A stretch of 37,235 nucleotides of DNA, from the NCBI GenBank assembly GCA_902782945.1, contig CACZOU010000020.1:1-37235 (forward strand). The letters run 5' to 3'. Both the position numbers and the translations under genes were made by a program. Source of the stretch: an uncultured Methanobacteriaceae archaeon (GTDB lineage Archaea > Methanobacteriota > Methanobacteria > Methanobacteriales > Methanobacteriaceae). Under the pieces are notes generated by a model. It was not told where the DNA came from. It worked only from the letters and a program-made list of their open reading frames with translations, and did not search any database. Positions 16,945 through 25,608 of this stretch are shown piece by piece (positions within the stretch are counted from its first letter, which is position 1; every line of letters starts with the position of its first letter).

Positions 16945-17706
16945 TTGAAGGTTTTTGGAGTAACAGGTCTTCCAGGTTCAGGAAAAAGTATAATTTCACG
17001 TATTGCTAAAAAAGAGGGAATATATACCATTAGTATGGGTGATGTTATACGGGAAGAAGCTGAAAGACGTAATATCACTACTGGTAAGGCAGCAGTTATT
17101 TTAAGAAAGAAATATGGTAATAATGTTGTTGCTAGCAGATGTGTTACAAAGATTAAAAATCACTCTAAGAATAGACATAATAAGAGAGCTACTGTAAAGA
17201 AGATGTACAATAGTCGTACTAATCATAATAAGCATCCACCTAAGAAGTATAAGAAAATAGAACAGGATATTTATCTTATTGAAGGTATTCGAAGTCCATA
17301 TGAAGTAGCATATTTCAAGAAACATTTTAATAATTTCAAGGTAATTGCTATTCATTCTAGTCCAAATGAACGCTTTAATAGATTGAAAAGAAGAAAAAGA
17401 AATGATGATTCTCCTGATTATAACAAGTTTGTTGAAAGAGATCAGAGGGAGTTAAATTTTGGAATTGGTAAGGTTATTGCATTAGCTGATTATATGTTAA
17501 TTAATGAGGGACCGATTCCTAATTTTAAGAATAATGTGAGAGCACTGATTACAAATGAAATCAAACCTAAACGGAAAAACATCAATAGAAAACGTAAAAG
17601 TAAAAATAAAAACAAGAGTAAACAGAACAGAAAATATCAAAAAGGTAAAAAACAGTATAATAAACATAACAACAGAAAAAACCATAATAAACAGAACAGA
17701 AGATAA
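16945..17706 (+). CDS. UPF0200 family P-loop nucleotide kinase-like protein with overprinted basic tail
   Basis: VFGVTGLPGSGKS at the N-terminus is a Walker A loop (K14), ISMGDVIREEAE near residue 30 is an NMP-kinase-like lid region and IEGIRSPYEV near 111 is a family signature. Together they identify the archaeal UPF0200 group of dephospho-CoA kinase-like ATPases. The function is not established. I choose TTG 16945, eight bases after AGGAGA (16931-16936); a GTG at 16939 would be only two bases from it. Two oddities are visible. About 30 residues rich in Lys, Arg, Asn and His are inserted near 72-103. The last 49 residues, also basic, are read in another frame from the start of the next gene. 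The typical family core ends near residue 200. Confidence 0.8.
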   Translation: MKVFGVTGLPGSGKSIISRIAKKEGIYTISMGDVIREEAERRNITTGKAAVILRKKYGNNVVASRCVTKIKNHSKNRHNKRATVKKMYNSRTNHNKHPPKKYKKIEQDIYLIEGIRSPYEVAYFKKHFNNFKVIAIHSSPNERFNRLKRRKRNDDSPDYNKFVERDQRELNFGIGKVIALADYMLINEGPIPNFKNNVRALITNEIKPKRKNINRKRKSKNKNKSKQNRKYQKGKKQYNKHNNRKNHNKQNRR

Positions 17707-17965
17707 TTACCTATATACTATAGGTGACATTGAATTATTAAGAACTATTAGTAAGCTCATTAAATCTAATGAAATAAGTGAAGTTGCAAACACTATACTT
17801 AACAAGAATAAACAAGATAATGGTATAACCTTTTTTATTAATAAACAAGCAGCATATCATAATAAATTTCATATGATAGATGAGAATATGTCCACACTGG
17901 ATGATATTGAAGTAATAATAGATACTCAACAGCCAGATGCTGTTATAGATTGGATATTAAACTAA
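17555..17965 (+). CDS. UPF0201 family protein
   Basis: This protein of 136 residues has VKVKIKTRVNRTENIKKVK at about residues 14-32, the opening signature of UPF0201 (VNPTED-type). It also carries the family's conserved GDIELL and FFINKQAAYHNKFH-like segments in the middle. UPF0201 proteins occur next to, or fused with, UPF0200 in archaea. Here the two lie in different frames and overlap by 152 bases. The only ATG before the conserved core is at 17555, giving about 13 extra N-terminal residues. The start is therefore constrained, and a true overlap or a frameshifted fusion are the two readings. Function unknown. Confidence 0.78.
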   Translation: MKSNLNGKTSIENVKVKIKTRVNRTENIKKVKNSIINITTEKTIINRTEDNYLYTIGDIELLRTISKLIKSNEISEVANTILNKNKQDNGITFFINKQAAYHNKFHMIDENMSTLDDIEVIIDTQQPDAVIDWILN

Positions 17966-18017
17966 GAATAAAAAAAATAGTAAAAAGATAATTCATGAAG
18001 GGGGGATTATAGTATAA

Positions 18018-18716
<699 letters not shown>

Positions 18717-18864
18717 TTAATAACTCCTTATACTTATATCAATGTTTAATATTATTGTTTTTATTACTTTAAAAAAATATGTTATGTAAACTTGTTTTAA
18801 TCAAAAAATGAGTATTATATAAAAATAATTTAATAAAAAAAAGTTAAGAAAGTGGAATATAATA

Positions 18865-20049
18865 TTACTCTCTTCTTTTCGGTTTGATTCTCGGAACTTT
18901 TCGTTCTTTAGAAGAGTTATTATGTTTTTCCTCTTTCTCTTGTTTTCTAGGCTCTGATTTTTTATTATTACCTGATGATCTACGGAATATATTAGATAAT
19001 CCACTGAATATGCCGCCCTTATTTTCATCAGTTTTTTCTCTTGTTTTCAAATCATCTTCAGATAATTCTTTAAAGTTTTTGTTTGAACCGATATTCTGTT
19101 TAGGACTTTGATCAAATGAATCATCAAATATATCTATTGAATCTTTTCTAGGTACTTTATCATTTTTAGAACGCCTACGATTCTTAGAATTATTCTTCTG
19201 TCCAGTTCCCGGGACTGTTTTTCTTTTAATTCTATCTCTTGATGTTTCTCTGCGTGAATTTCTTCTTTTCCTATTATTTCTGAAAGTGTATATACTATCA
19301 ATAAAGAATCCTGCAAGTGCTACAATAACACCTATTATACCAGATATTAAAATTACATTTGTTTTGTCTGGCATGTATTGATTTATTGCATTGGTTCTGT
19401 CCTCTGTCGGACCAGAAACATTAACTATCATTGCATTATTCTGAGATATTGCTGACATAATATTAGTAACATTATTAGCTTCTACTGTTGCATTAGCTGT
19501 CATTGCAGTATATCTCAAGTTGGTATAGGTACCTTCACTAAATACCCCGTAAATACTATTTAATACAGCTTGTGGGTCTCCACCTTCACTAATTCTAACA
19601 AAGAATGTATTATTACCTGTATCTTCAACAGAAACAATATTATCATTACTGTTATTTATTGCTGTTTCAAAGTTCGATTGGGCATTATCCGAGTCAAAGT
19701 TACCGTCAACTTTTATTGTAATTCCTTCATATTCAACCTTCTGAACTCCATGTATAGAGCTTATATTTTGAATGATTTCTGTCAGATTTCCGTTTGTTGA
19801 TAAATCCATTTCTATAACATCGCTTCCAGTAACACTATCCTCTACGAGTGTACGGGTAAAATCTGGTACATCATCCATTATAGGTGATAACAAGAATGCT
19901 CCTCCAACCACACCTACAATTAATCCTAGTAGAACTACTGTGATTAGATTCTTTTTACCAATGTACGGTGTTAATAGTGCTGTTGAAAATACGAATATCA
20001 TTGCTATAACAAATAGTATCAACATTATTACAATTGTCAATGCATCCAT
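18865..20049 (-). CDS. Unknown membrane protein with charged cytoplasmic tail
   Basis: This 394-residue protein is not one I recognise. Two hydrophobic helices start it (about 5-27 and 33-54). They are followed by an Asn/Thr-rich region of about 180 residues with several potential N-glycosylation sites (NNT, NAT, NVS types), probably extracellular. A third helix (about 233-252) leads into a tail of about 140 residues dominated by Lys, Arg, Ser and Asn, probably disordered and cytoplasmic. The middle region has two similar stretches about residues 80-115 and 125-170 of a type seen in small alpha/beta domains. It is near dph6 but probably independent, with its own leader of about 240 bases. Confidence 0.7.
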   Translation of the reverse strand: MDALTIVIMLILFVIAMIFVFSTALLTPYIGKKNLITVVLLGLIVGVVGGAFLLSPIMDDVPDFTRTLVEDSVTGSDVIEMDLSTNGNLTEIIQNISSIHGVQKVEYEGITIKVDGNFDSDNAQSNFETAINNSNDNIVSVEDTGNNTFFVRISEGGDPQAVLNSIYGVFSEGTYTNLRYTAMTANATVEANNVTNIMSAISQNNAMIVNVSGPTEDRTNAINQYMPDKTNVILISGIIGVIVALAGFFIDSIYTFRNNRKRRNSRRETSRDRIKRKTVPGTGQKNNSKNRRRSKNDKVPRKDSIDIFDDSFDQSPKQNIGSNKNFKELSEDDLKTREKTDENKGGIFSGLSNIFRRSSGNNKKSEPRKQEKEEKHNNSSKERKVPRIKPKRRE

Positions 20050-20190
20050 ATTTTTCCACTCTCTTAAAAAAAGAATAAAATATTCTTTCCCTATTAGTTT
20101 TTAATCATGAATATTTTTGTTAATTACTTTATTAGTAGTTTATTATAAATAATAAAATAAAATAATTTAATAAGTAAAAGTAACTATAAT

Positions 20191-20200
20191 ATTATATATA
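20191..20200 (+). promoter_or_regulatory. Possible TATA box of the M42 peptidase gene
   Basis: ATTATATATA lies about 90 bases upstream of the ATG at 20288, which would give a leader of about 60 bases. The spacer separates divergent genes and is AT-rich throughout, so the call is tentative. Confidence 0.3.
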
Positions 20201-20287
20201 CAGAATAAAATGTATAAAAAAAAATAATTTAATTCGATTTATTTAACCGAAAATAATCATTTAACATAATAAATGCGAGGTTTAACA

Positions 20288-21316
20288 ATGAAAGAATTAC
20301 TAAAAAAATTATCTGAAGCTTGCGGAATTTCAGGCTTTGAATCAGAAGTACGCGACATAATAAAAGATGAACTAAAAGATCACGTAGATGAAATGGAAAC
20401 AGACGTAATGGGAAACCTAATAACAACACACAAAGGTAAAGAAGGAAAACCAACAGTTATGCTAGCTTCACACATGGACGAAATCGGTCTAATGGTAAGT
20501 TTCATAGATGATGATGGATATTTAAGATTTGTTAAAATCGGTGGAATCAACGACCAAATGTTACTAAACCAGAAAGTATACGTACAAACAGAAAATGGAG
20601 AAGTACCAGGTATAATCGGATCCAAACCACCACACATTACAAGTGCAGCAGAAGCTAAAAAAATCATACCATACAAAGACATGTTCATAGACATCGGAGC
20701 AAAAGACAAAGAACAAGCAGAAAGTTTAGTATCAGTTGGAGACCCAATCGTATTCCACACTGACTTCGAAGAATGTTTAAATGATCTTGTAATGGGTAAA
20801 GCATTAGATAACCGTGTAGGCTGTGCAGTAATGACAGAAGTAATGAAACAGACAGACTGTGATGCTACAGTATACGGTGTAGGAACAGTACAAGAAGAAG
20901 TAGGATTAAAAGGAGCAAAAACAGCAGCATTCAAATTAAACCCTGACATGGCAATTGCATTAGATGTAACTATTGCAGGAGACCACCCAGGAGTAAAACC
21001 TGAAGATGCACCAGTAAAAGCAGGAAAAGGACCTGTAATATCATTCGCAGATGCTAGTGGTAGAGGTTTATTAACACATCCAATGATGAAAAAATTATTA
21101 GTAGAAGCAGCAGAAGCAGCAGGAATTGACTACCAAATAGAAGTAGGAGACGGCGGAACAACAGATGCAACAGCAATACACCTTACAAGAGAAGGAATTG
21201 CAACAGCAACATTATCCAGTGGTTCAAGATATATCCATACACCTATAAGTGTAGTTAACGTAAAAGATGTTGAAGACACTGTAAAACTAATCCTCGAATT
21301 CCTTAAAAGATTATAG
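20288..21316 (+). CDS. M42 family aminopeptidase (glutamyl aminopeptidase/TET-like)
   Basis: This 342-residue protein is a dinuclear metal aminopeptidase of family M42, which forms tetrahedral dodecamers that trim peptides released by the proteasome. Metal and catalytic residues are all present: H62 and D64 (ASHMDE), D174 (ALDNRVG), E203-E204 (VQEEVG), D226 (ALDVT) and H317 (YIHTPIS). I choose ATG 20288 because GAGGT at 20277-20281 lies six bases before it. The ATG at 20273 would place the ribosome site inside the gene. Strong A-ending codon use suggests good expression. It ends in a clear hairpin terminator. Confidence 0.93.
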   Translation: MKELLKKLSEACGISGFESEVRDIIKDELKDHVDEMETDVMGNLITTHKGKEGKPTVMLASHMDEIGLMVSFIDDDGYLRFVKIGGINDQMLLNQKVYVQTENGEVPGIIGSKPPHITSAAEAKKIIPYKDMFIDIGAKDKEQAESLVSVGDPIVFHTDFEECLNDLVMGKALDNRVGCAVMTEVMKQTDCDATVYGVGTVQEEVGLKGAKTAAFKLNPDMAIALDVTIAGDHPGVKPEDAPVKAGKGPVISFADASGRGLLTHPMMKKLLVEAAEAAGIDYQIEVGDGGTTDATAIHLTREGIATATLSSGSRYIHTPISVVNVKDVEDTVKLILEFLKRL

Positions 21317-21347
21317 ATGAACTCTACTTCATCTACCATTTTTTTTT
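21314..21347 (+). terminator. Hairpin plus T-run terminator of the M42 gene
   Basis: TAGATGAA (21314-21321) pairs perfectly with TTCATCTA (21328-21335) around a six-base loop, and nine T follow at 21339-21347. The left arm includes the stop codon. It has the form of an intrinsic terminator and is the best-formed one in the window. Confidence 0.7.
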
Positions 21348-21427
21348 AAACTCCACAAATAGAATAAGATAATGCTATTTTTCTATAAAACTAATTTTAA
21401 TAAAAAAAGAAAGAAGTATTGATGAAA

Positions 21428-22213
21428 TTAATTTATATTAACTCCACCCATCTGAATATTACTATTCAATTCTAATCTATTAGATGAACTATCAAAATTA
21501 TTTCCCTTAAATTCTGTAGCAGAAACATTCTGATAATTATTATTTGAATTTGTTCCTCCAAGATTAATCTTAGATATAATATGACCTACTGGCTGATTTA
21601 ATCCTATATTTACACCACCAATATCAATAGTAGTAGCAATATTAGTTTGGCCGTTAGGAATTCCTTCAATATTAACTCCACCAACACTAGTTTCAAAGTT
21701 TAAATTATTTAAAGAACCACCATTTAAGTCAATATTTGCTCCTCCAACTGTCATGTTACTATTCAATGAGTTAACTCTTGCACCATTGGATACGTTAATA
21801 GCATATCCGCCAGCAACATAATTTACATTAATATCATAATTGTACTTATTACTTAATACAATATTATTTCCTGTCTCATTACCTGTTACATTAACTTCTA
21901 ATGTATCTCCATTAACAGCGTATGTTACTTTGCCTTTATTATTATCTGAGGATATGTTGTATATATTATTAGAATCTGTGAAGTTTATATTTGCTCCACC
22001 TGTCGGACTGTTGATATTTAGTACAACTCTTTGTATTGAACTGTTATTTGTATTGTTTTGTAATATTTGAGATAATTGATCCTCAGTTAATTGCTGATAT
22101 GTTATGTTTGATTGTTCTTCCTGAATACCATTATATAATGAATAACCAACAAGACATACAGATATTATTAAAGCTATTATTATTAAAATACCTATTATTT
22201 TATCGCCTTTCAT
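21428..22213 (-). CDS. Membrane-anchored protein with GGxNI beta repeats
   Basis: This 261-residue protein has an N-terminal signal anchor (about residues 5-28) and an otherwise extracellular Asn-rich chain. A G-G-x-N-I motif recurs at residues 72, 157, 178, 199 and 256, with a weaker copy at 219. The central copies are spaced 21, 21 and 20 residues apart. That spacing suggests a right-handed beta-helix or solenoid, similar in style to DUF4097-type or adhesin-like domains. Its ATG overlaps the stop codon of the Yip1-like gene by one base (TAATG), so the two are translationally coupled. No catalytic residues stand out. It may be a surface or envelope-sensing protein. Confidence 0.65.
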   Translation of the reverse strand: MKGDKIIGILIIIALIISVCLVGYSLYNGIQEEQSNITYQQLTEDQLSQILQNNTNNSSIQRVVLNINSPTGGANINFTDSNNIYNISSDNNKGKVTYAVNGDTLEVNVTGNETGNNIVLSNKYNYDINVNYVAGGYAINVSNGARVNSLNSNMTVGGANIDLNGGSLNNLNFETSVGGVNIEGIPNGQTNIATTIDIGGVNIGLNQPVGHIISKINLGGTNSNNNYQNVSATEFKGNNFDSSSNRLELNSNIQMGGVNIN

Positions 22214-22737
22214 TATAATAACCCCACGATAACAGTTAATATTAGAATTAGTATACCATATGTTGCTAAGAATGATTTACCAAAACCAATTTCAAATTCA
22301 GTGTTCACAGCTGTAATATTAATAACCATTCTCCATGGAATTACTAATAATATAAGTGGCATTATTACCATGTTATTAATACTTGTTAATGCTAATCCTA
22401 GGATTAAAAATACATCTAATACACTTGAATATGATATTAAATTCAGTGTACTACGATAACTTCCTTTACCTCCCAGAATCCTTGAAAAAATGTATATGAA
22501 AATAGCTTGTATTACCTTAAATAGTAATGTTACAATAATAGCGCCTATTACCAGGAATACTATGACTATAGGTTCTCCCGTAAGAAGCCCGATAATCAAT
22601 CCAAGAAATGCAGAGTAAAATATAGCAGATATAATACCATTATAATCTCTACTCTGACTTTTTAGATAGAATAGTTCGTCTGGCGATATTAGAACTTTAC
22701 CACTTTCAGTAAAAAAGCTTATAAGTCTAGACATCAT
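22213..22737 (-). CDS. Yip1-like multi-pass membrane protein
   Basis: This 174-residue protein has about five hydrophobic segments (roughly 33-53, 58-88, 104-119, 123-141 and 152-173). It also has the FYLKSQSRDYNGIISAIFYS segment at about residues 23-42, and GSYRSTLNLISYSS near 90 resembles the Yip1 domain signature. Yip1-family proteins in prokaryotes are poorly understood membrane proteins. The gene is the first of a two-gene unit with the GGxNI repeat protein, which begins on its stop codon. No ribosome site is visible before the two adjacent ATG codons (22737 and 22734). The TATA box is so close that the message is probably leaderless. Confidence 0.65.
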   Translation of the reverse strand: MMSRLISFFTESGKVLISPDELFYLKSQSRDYNGIISAIFYSAFLGLIIGLLTGEPIVIVFLVIGAIIVTLLFKVIQAIFIYIFSRILGGKGSYRSTLNLISYSSVLDVFLILGLALTSINNMVIMPLILLVIPWRMVINITAVNTEFEIGFGKSFLATYGILILILTVIVGLL

Positions 22738-22760
22738 GATTTATAGTCTATCATAAATAT

Positions 22761-22770
22761 TATTTATATA
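22761..22770 (-). promoter_or_regulatory. TATA box of the Yip1-like gene, implying a leaderless transcript
   Basis: Read on the minus strand, TATATAAATA is centred about 29 bases before the ATG at 22737. Archaeal transcription starts about 26-27 bases after the TATA centre, so the message would have a leader of only two or three bases. The absence of a Shine-Dalgarno site agrees. Confidence 0.45.
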
Positions 22771-22895
22771 TAATAGTGAAAGAAGAATAATATTTAAAAA
22801 AAGAACTAAATTAACAGGTTACACTGAGAACATGAGTTTTAGAGATTTTATATATTCAATTTTAATTGAATAAAATTTAATAATAAAGAAGTATG

Positions 22896-22913
22896 AAGTA
22901 TTAAGTAATACTT
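22896..22913. promoter_or_regulatory. Inverted repeat before the iron-sulfur flavoprotein gene
   Basis: AAGTATT and AATACTT are perfect 7-base arms around AAGT. An overlapping inverted pair, TTAAGT/ACTTAA, lies within the same site. The repeat ends 17 bases before the ATG at 22931, next to the ribosome site AAGG. It could be an operator, or an RNA hairpin controlling translation. Confidence 0.4.
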
Positions 22914-22930
22914 AATAAGGATGAAAAATT

Positions 22931-24049
22931 ATGAAAGTAATAACTGTAATCGCAAGTCCACGAAAATACGGAAATTGTAGTACAATAGTAAAAGAAATGA
23001 CAAAAGGTATACAAGAAAATAAGGGTGAAAATACTATTTACTACGTAGATGATATGAATATAAAACCGTGTCAGGGATGTAAAGCATGCAGAAATCCTAA
23101 AAAACCAAGTAAATGTATAATTAATGATGATTTTAGAAAAGTTATGGATGAAATGGAAAAATCAGATGCCCTTATATTTGCTGCTCCTAATTATTTTGGA
23201 GAAATAAATGCACAAGGCCATATATTCATGGACCGTTTTTATTCCATGACAAAAAGTACATCAAACCAGTTAAAAGGTAATAAAAAAGCAGTAATTATAT
23301 TCACTTATGGTGCAAAAACAGGTACTTATGATGAATACATACAAAAACGAGCAAGACTTTTTGAATCAATAGGCCTCAAGGTACATGAAATACTATCTGT
23401 TGGTGATGGAAAACCATTAAGTGGAAACAGTGAAGAATTACTAGAAAGGGCTAGACAAATTGGACGCGAAATATCAGTAAAACGAAACGATGAAGAATAC
23501 GAGATAATAAGAATACTTAGAAGTAAAGACCGAGTATTAAAAGCAGAAATAATGTCTGACGAATTAAAAAAGAAGATTACAAAACTTGAAATGAAAAGAT
23601 TAGATGAAATGGTACCTGTAATAAACAATGGATTGAAACAAGCATTAGATGAAAAAGAAGCAATAGCAGTAGTTATTGACAATACAGATGTAGATGTTTC
23701 AATCGAGGATTACACTCCTTCACTAACACTACAATCAAATAAAGGTACAATAATTGGAGAAGAAATCTATGACCCAAATGAATTAGAGGAATTAAAACAT
23801 AATCCTAATGTTTATTTCATATCAGACTATTTTGCAACATACCCTAATCTATCAGTACCCGGCGAAAAACAATTCTTCGTAGTATCAGAATTAGAAGGTG
23901 AATTAGATTACGAAGATGAATTAAAAAATAGTGTAAGTAGAATGGTAATCTCATCACCATCAACAGAAGCAGATCATTACATTAAAAAAATATTAAATAT
24001 CCCACAGAAAGAAAAAATCACGACATTAATCATTGGATTCACAGAATAA
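22931..24049 (+). CDS. Iron-sulfur flavoprotein fused to an unknown C-terminal domain
   Basis: This 372-residue protein has two parts. Residues 1 to about 185 form an NADPH-dependent FMN reductase-like/iron-sulfur flavoprotein domain: ASPRKYGNCST at 8-18 holds the FMN phosphate, and cysteines 47, 50, 53 and 62 (C-x2-C-x2-C-x8-C) form the compact cluster motif that binds a 4Fe-4S centre. Residues about 188-372 form a domain I do not recognise, repeated as the whole of the next two genes. It carries EMKRLDEMVP near 220, GEEIYDP near 275, VPGEKQFFVVS near 315 and ADHYIK near 350. Iron-sulfur flavoproteins in methanogens take part in electron transfer and oxygen or peroxide defence. Confidence 0.82.
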   Translation: MKVITVIASPRKYGNCSTIVKEMTKGIQENKGENTIYYVDDMNIKPCQGCKACRNPKKPSKCIINDDFRKVMDEMEKSDALIFAAPNYFGEINAQGHIFMDRFYSMTKSTSNQLKGNKKAVIIFTYGAKTGTYDEYIQKRARLFESIGLKVHEILSVGDGKPLSGNSEELLERARQIGREISVKRNDEEYEIIRILRSKDRVLKAEIMSDELKKKITKLEMKRLDEMVPVINNGLKQALDEKEAIAVVIDNTDVDVSIEDYTPSLTLQSNKGTIIGEEIYDPNELEELKHNPNVYFISDYFATYPNLSVPGEKQFFVVSELEGELDYEDELKNSVSRMVISSPSTEADHYIKKILNIPQKEKITTLIIGFTE

Positions 24050-24181
24050 TTAATGACTAAATAAATAAAATAATAACATTTAATCCTGATTTTTTCTATT
24101 AAAAACTATGAATAAAATTAAAGACCATTTAAATAAACGATATACCCAATTTTAGCCTTATTATTATCTATAATTACTTAC

Positions 24182-24190
24182 TTAAATATA
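24182..24190 (+). promoter_or_regulatory. TATA box of the second unknown-domain gene
   Basis: TTAAATATA lies 45 bases before the ATG at 24235, inside a longer stretch (TATAATTACTTA then AAATATA) that recurs before the third gene at 24921-24938. The shared sequence and the similar distances support a real promoter, duplicated together with the gene. Confidence 0.5.
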
Positions 24191-24234
24191 AAAAAACATA
24201 GTAAATATCAATCATTTTAACTAAAAATAAATAG

Positions 24235-24819
24235 ATGAAAACTATGGAACAAAAAATGGAAAAAGAATACACGATACTAAACATTCTTAGAAGTAAGGAT
24301 AGAGTATTAAAAGCAGAAATAATGTCTGATGATTTAAAAAAAGAAATTACAAAACTTGAAATGAAAAGATTAGATGAAATGGTACCTCTGATAAACAAGG
24401 GATTAAAAGAGGCATTAGATGAAGAAGAAGCTATTGTAGCAGTTATCGATAAAACTGATATTATTCTTCCGGATGAAGAATTAATACCTACATTAACTCT
24501 ACAATCAGAAAATGGTAGAATAATAGGAGAAGAAATATATGACCCCGAGGAATTAGAGGAACTGAAAAATGATCCAAATGTCTATTTCATATCAGAACAT
24601 TTTGCAACATATCCTAACCTATCCGTACCTGGTGAAAAACAGTTCTTCGTAGTATCAGAATTAGTAGGCGAACTAGACTATGAAGATGAGCTGAGAGATA
24701 CTGTAAGTCATATGGTAATAGCTGCACCCTCAACAGAAGCCGATCATTACATTAAGGATTTATTTAAAATCCCACAGGAAGAAAGAATAACCACATTAAT
24801 CATTGGATTTACAGAATAA
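24235..24819 (+). CDS. Stand-alone copy of the unknown flavoprotein-associated domain (copy 2)
   Basis: This 194-residue soluble protein matches the C-terminal half of the upstream flavoprotein almost end to end, including RSKDRVLKAEIMSD, KLEMKRLDEMVP, GEEIYDP and VPGEKQFFVVSEL. The DNA is also clearly similar, which indicates a fairly recent duplication that left out the flavoprotein domain. The start could be ATG 24235 or ATG 24244, and the ribosome site is weak. There are no cysteines or other obvious metal ligands. The protein is acidic, with a conserved His-Tyr pair (DHYIK) near the C-terminus. The function is unknown; it may form a complex with the flavoprotein. Confidence 0.75.
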   Translation: MKTMEQKMEKEYTILNILRSKDRVLKAEIMSDDLKKEITKLEMKRLDEMVPLINKGLKEALDEEEAIVAVIDKTDIILPDEELIPTLTLQSENGRIIGEEIYDPEELEELKNDPNVYFISEHFATYPNLSVPGEKQFFVVSELVGELDYEDELRDTVSHMVIAAPSTEADHYIKDLFKIPQEERITTLIIGFTE

Positions 24820-24833
24820 AAAAATACAGCATA

Positions 24834-24843
24834 TCTTTTTTTT
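24834..24843 (+). terminator. T-run terminator after copy 2
   Basis: A run of eight T lies about 15 bases after the stop codon of the second copy. No hairpin is visible. It fits an archaeal oligo-T terminator. Confidence 0.4.
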
Positions 24844-24929
24844 AATTATTCACCTGATAAATTTTGTTTAATTAATTTAATTATAACAAAAACATCCCCT
24901 CTTGTTTTTAACTTTTCATATATAATTAC

Positions 24930-24938
24930 TTAAATATA
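24930..24938 (+). promoter_or_regulatory. TATA box of the third unknown-domain gene
   Basis: TTAAATATA preceded by TATAATTAC lies 55 bases before the ATG at 24993. It matches the element at 24169-24190 before the second copy. Confidence 0.5.
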
Positions 24939-24992
24939 TAAAACCATAATTATTATTAATTTAGTTTAACTACAATTAACAGGTGAAAGACG

Positions 24993-25577
24993 ATGGAACA
25001 AGAATATGAAATAGAAAAAATGCTAAAAAAAGAGGATAATGTTATACTAGTAAAAGTATTAGACGACGAAATGAAAAAGAACATCCTATTATATGAAATG
25101 AAACGTTTAGACGAAATTGTTCCATTCATTAATCAAGGAATGAAAAAAGCTATGGGCGAAAAAGAGGCTTTATTATTAATAAAAGAAAACAAGGATGATT
25201 TTAATACTGACCCAAATAAGTCAAAAGCTTCTGAAAATTCATTTACACTAAGAACAGAAAACGGTGAGATTATTGGTGAAATGATATATGATGAGGATGA
25301 ACTAGAAGAGTTACATAATGATCCTAGTGTGTATTTCTTATCAGATAATTTTGTAACATATAATAATGTAGGTAGTAGTGGTCAAAAACAATTCTTTGTA
25401 ATGGATGAAGAGCCAAGTTCTTTTATAACAGATCAAGATATAGATAGTACAGTAAAAAGTCTGGCTGTAGCAATTCCATCTACTGAAACAGACCATTATA
25501 TTAAAGATTGTTTTGACCTACCGCATGATGAAGCTATAGGTACTGTTGTTATTGGTTTTACACCTTTTGATGAATAA
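24993..25577 (+). CDS. Stand-alone copy of the unknown flavoprotein-associated domain (copy 3)
   Basis: This 194-residue protein is the most diverged of the three copies. It keeps YEMKRLDEIVPFINQG near residue 28, LRTENGEIIGEMIYDEDELEEL near 85, the QKQFFVMDEE segment near 130 and PSTETDHYIKDC near 162. AGGTGA at 24979-24984 gives a good ribosome site, and it has its own TATA box. Divergence from copies 1 and 2, which resemble each other more, suggests it is the older paralogue or evolves faster. No catalytic residues can be named. Confidence 0.73.
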   Translation: MEQEYEIEKMLKKEDNVILVKVLDDEMKKNILLYEMKRLDEIVPFINQGMKKAMGEKEALLLIKENKDDFNTDPNKSKASENSFTLRTENGEIIGEMIYDEDELEELHNDPSVYFLSDNFVTYNNVGSSGQKQFFVMDEEPSSFITDQDIDSTVKSLAVAIPSTETDHYIKDCFDLPHDEAIGTVVIGFTPFDE

Positions 25578-25608
25578 TAAAGTTATTTATTAAACAGGAT
25601 GTGTTATT

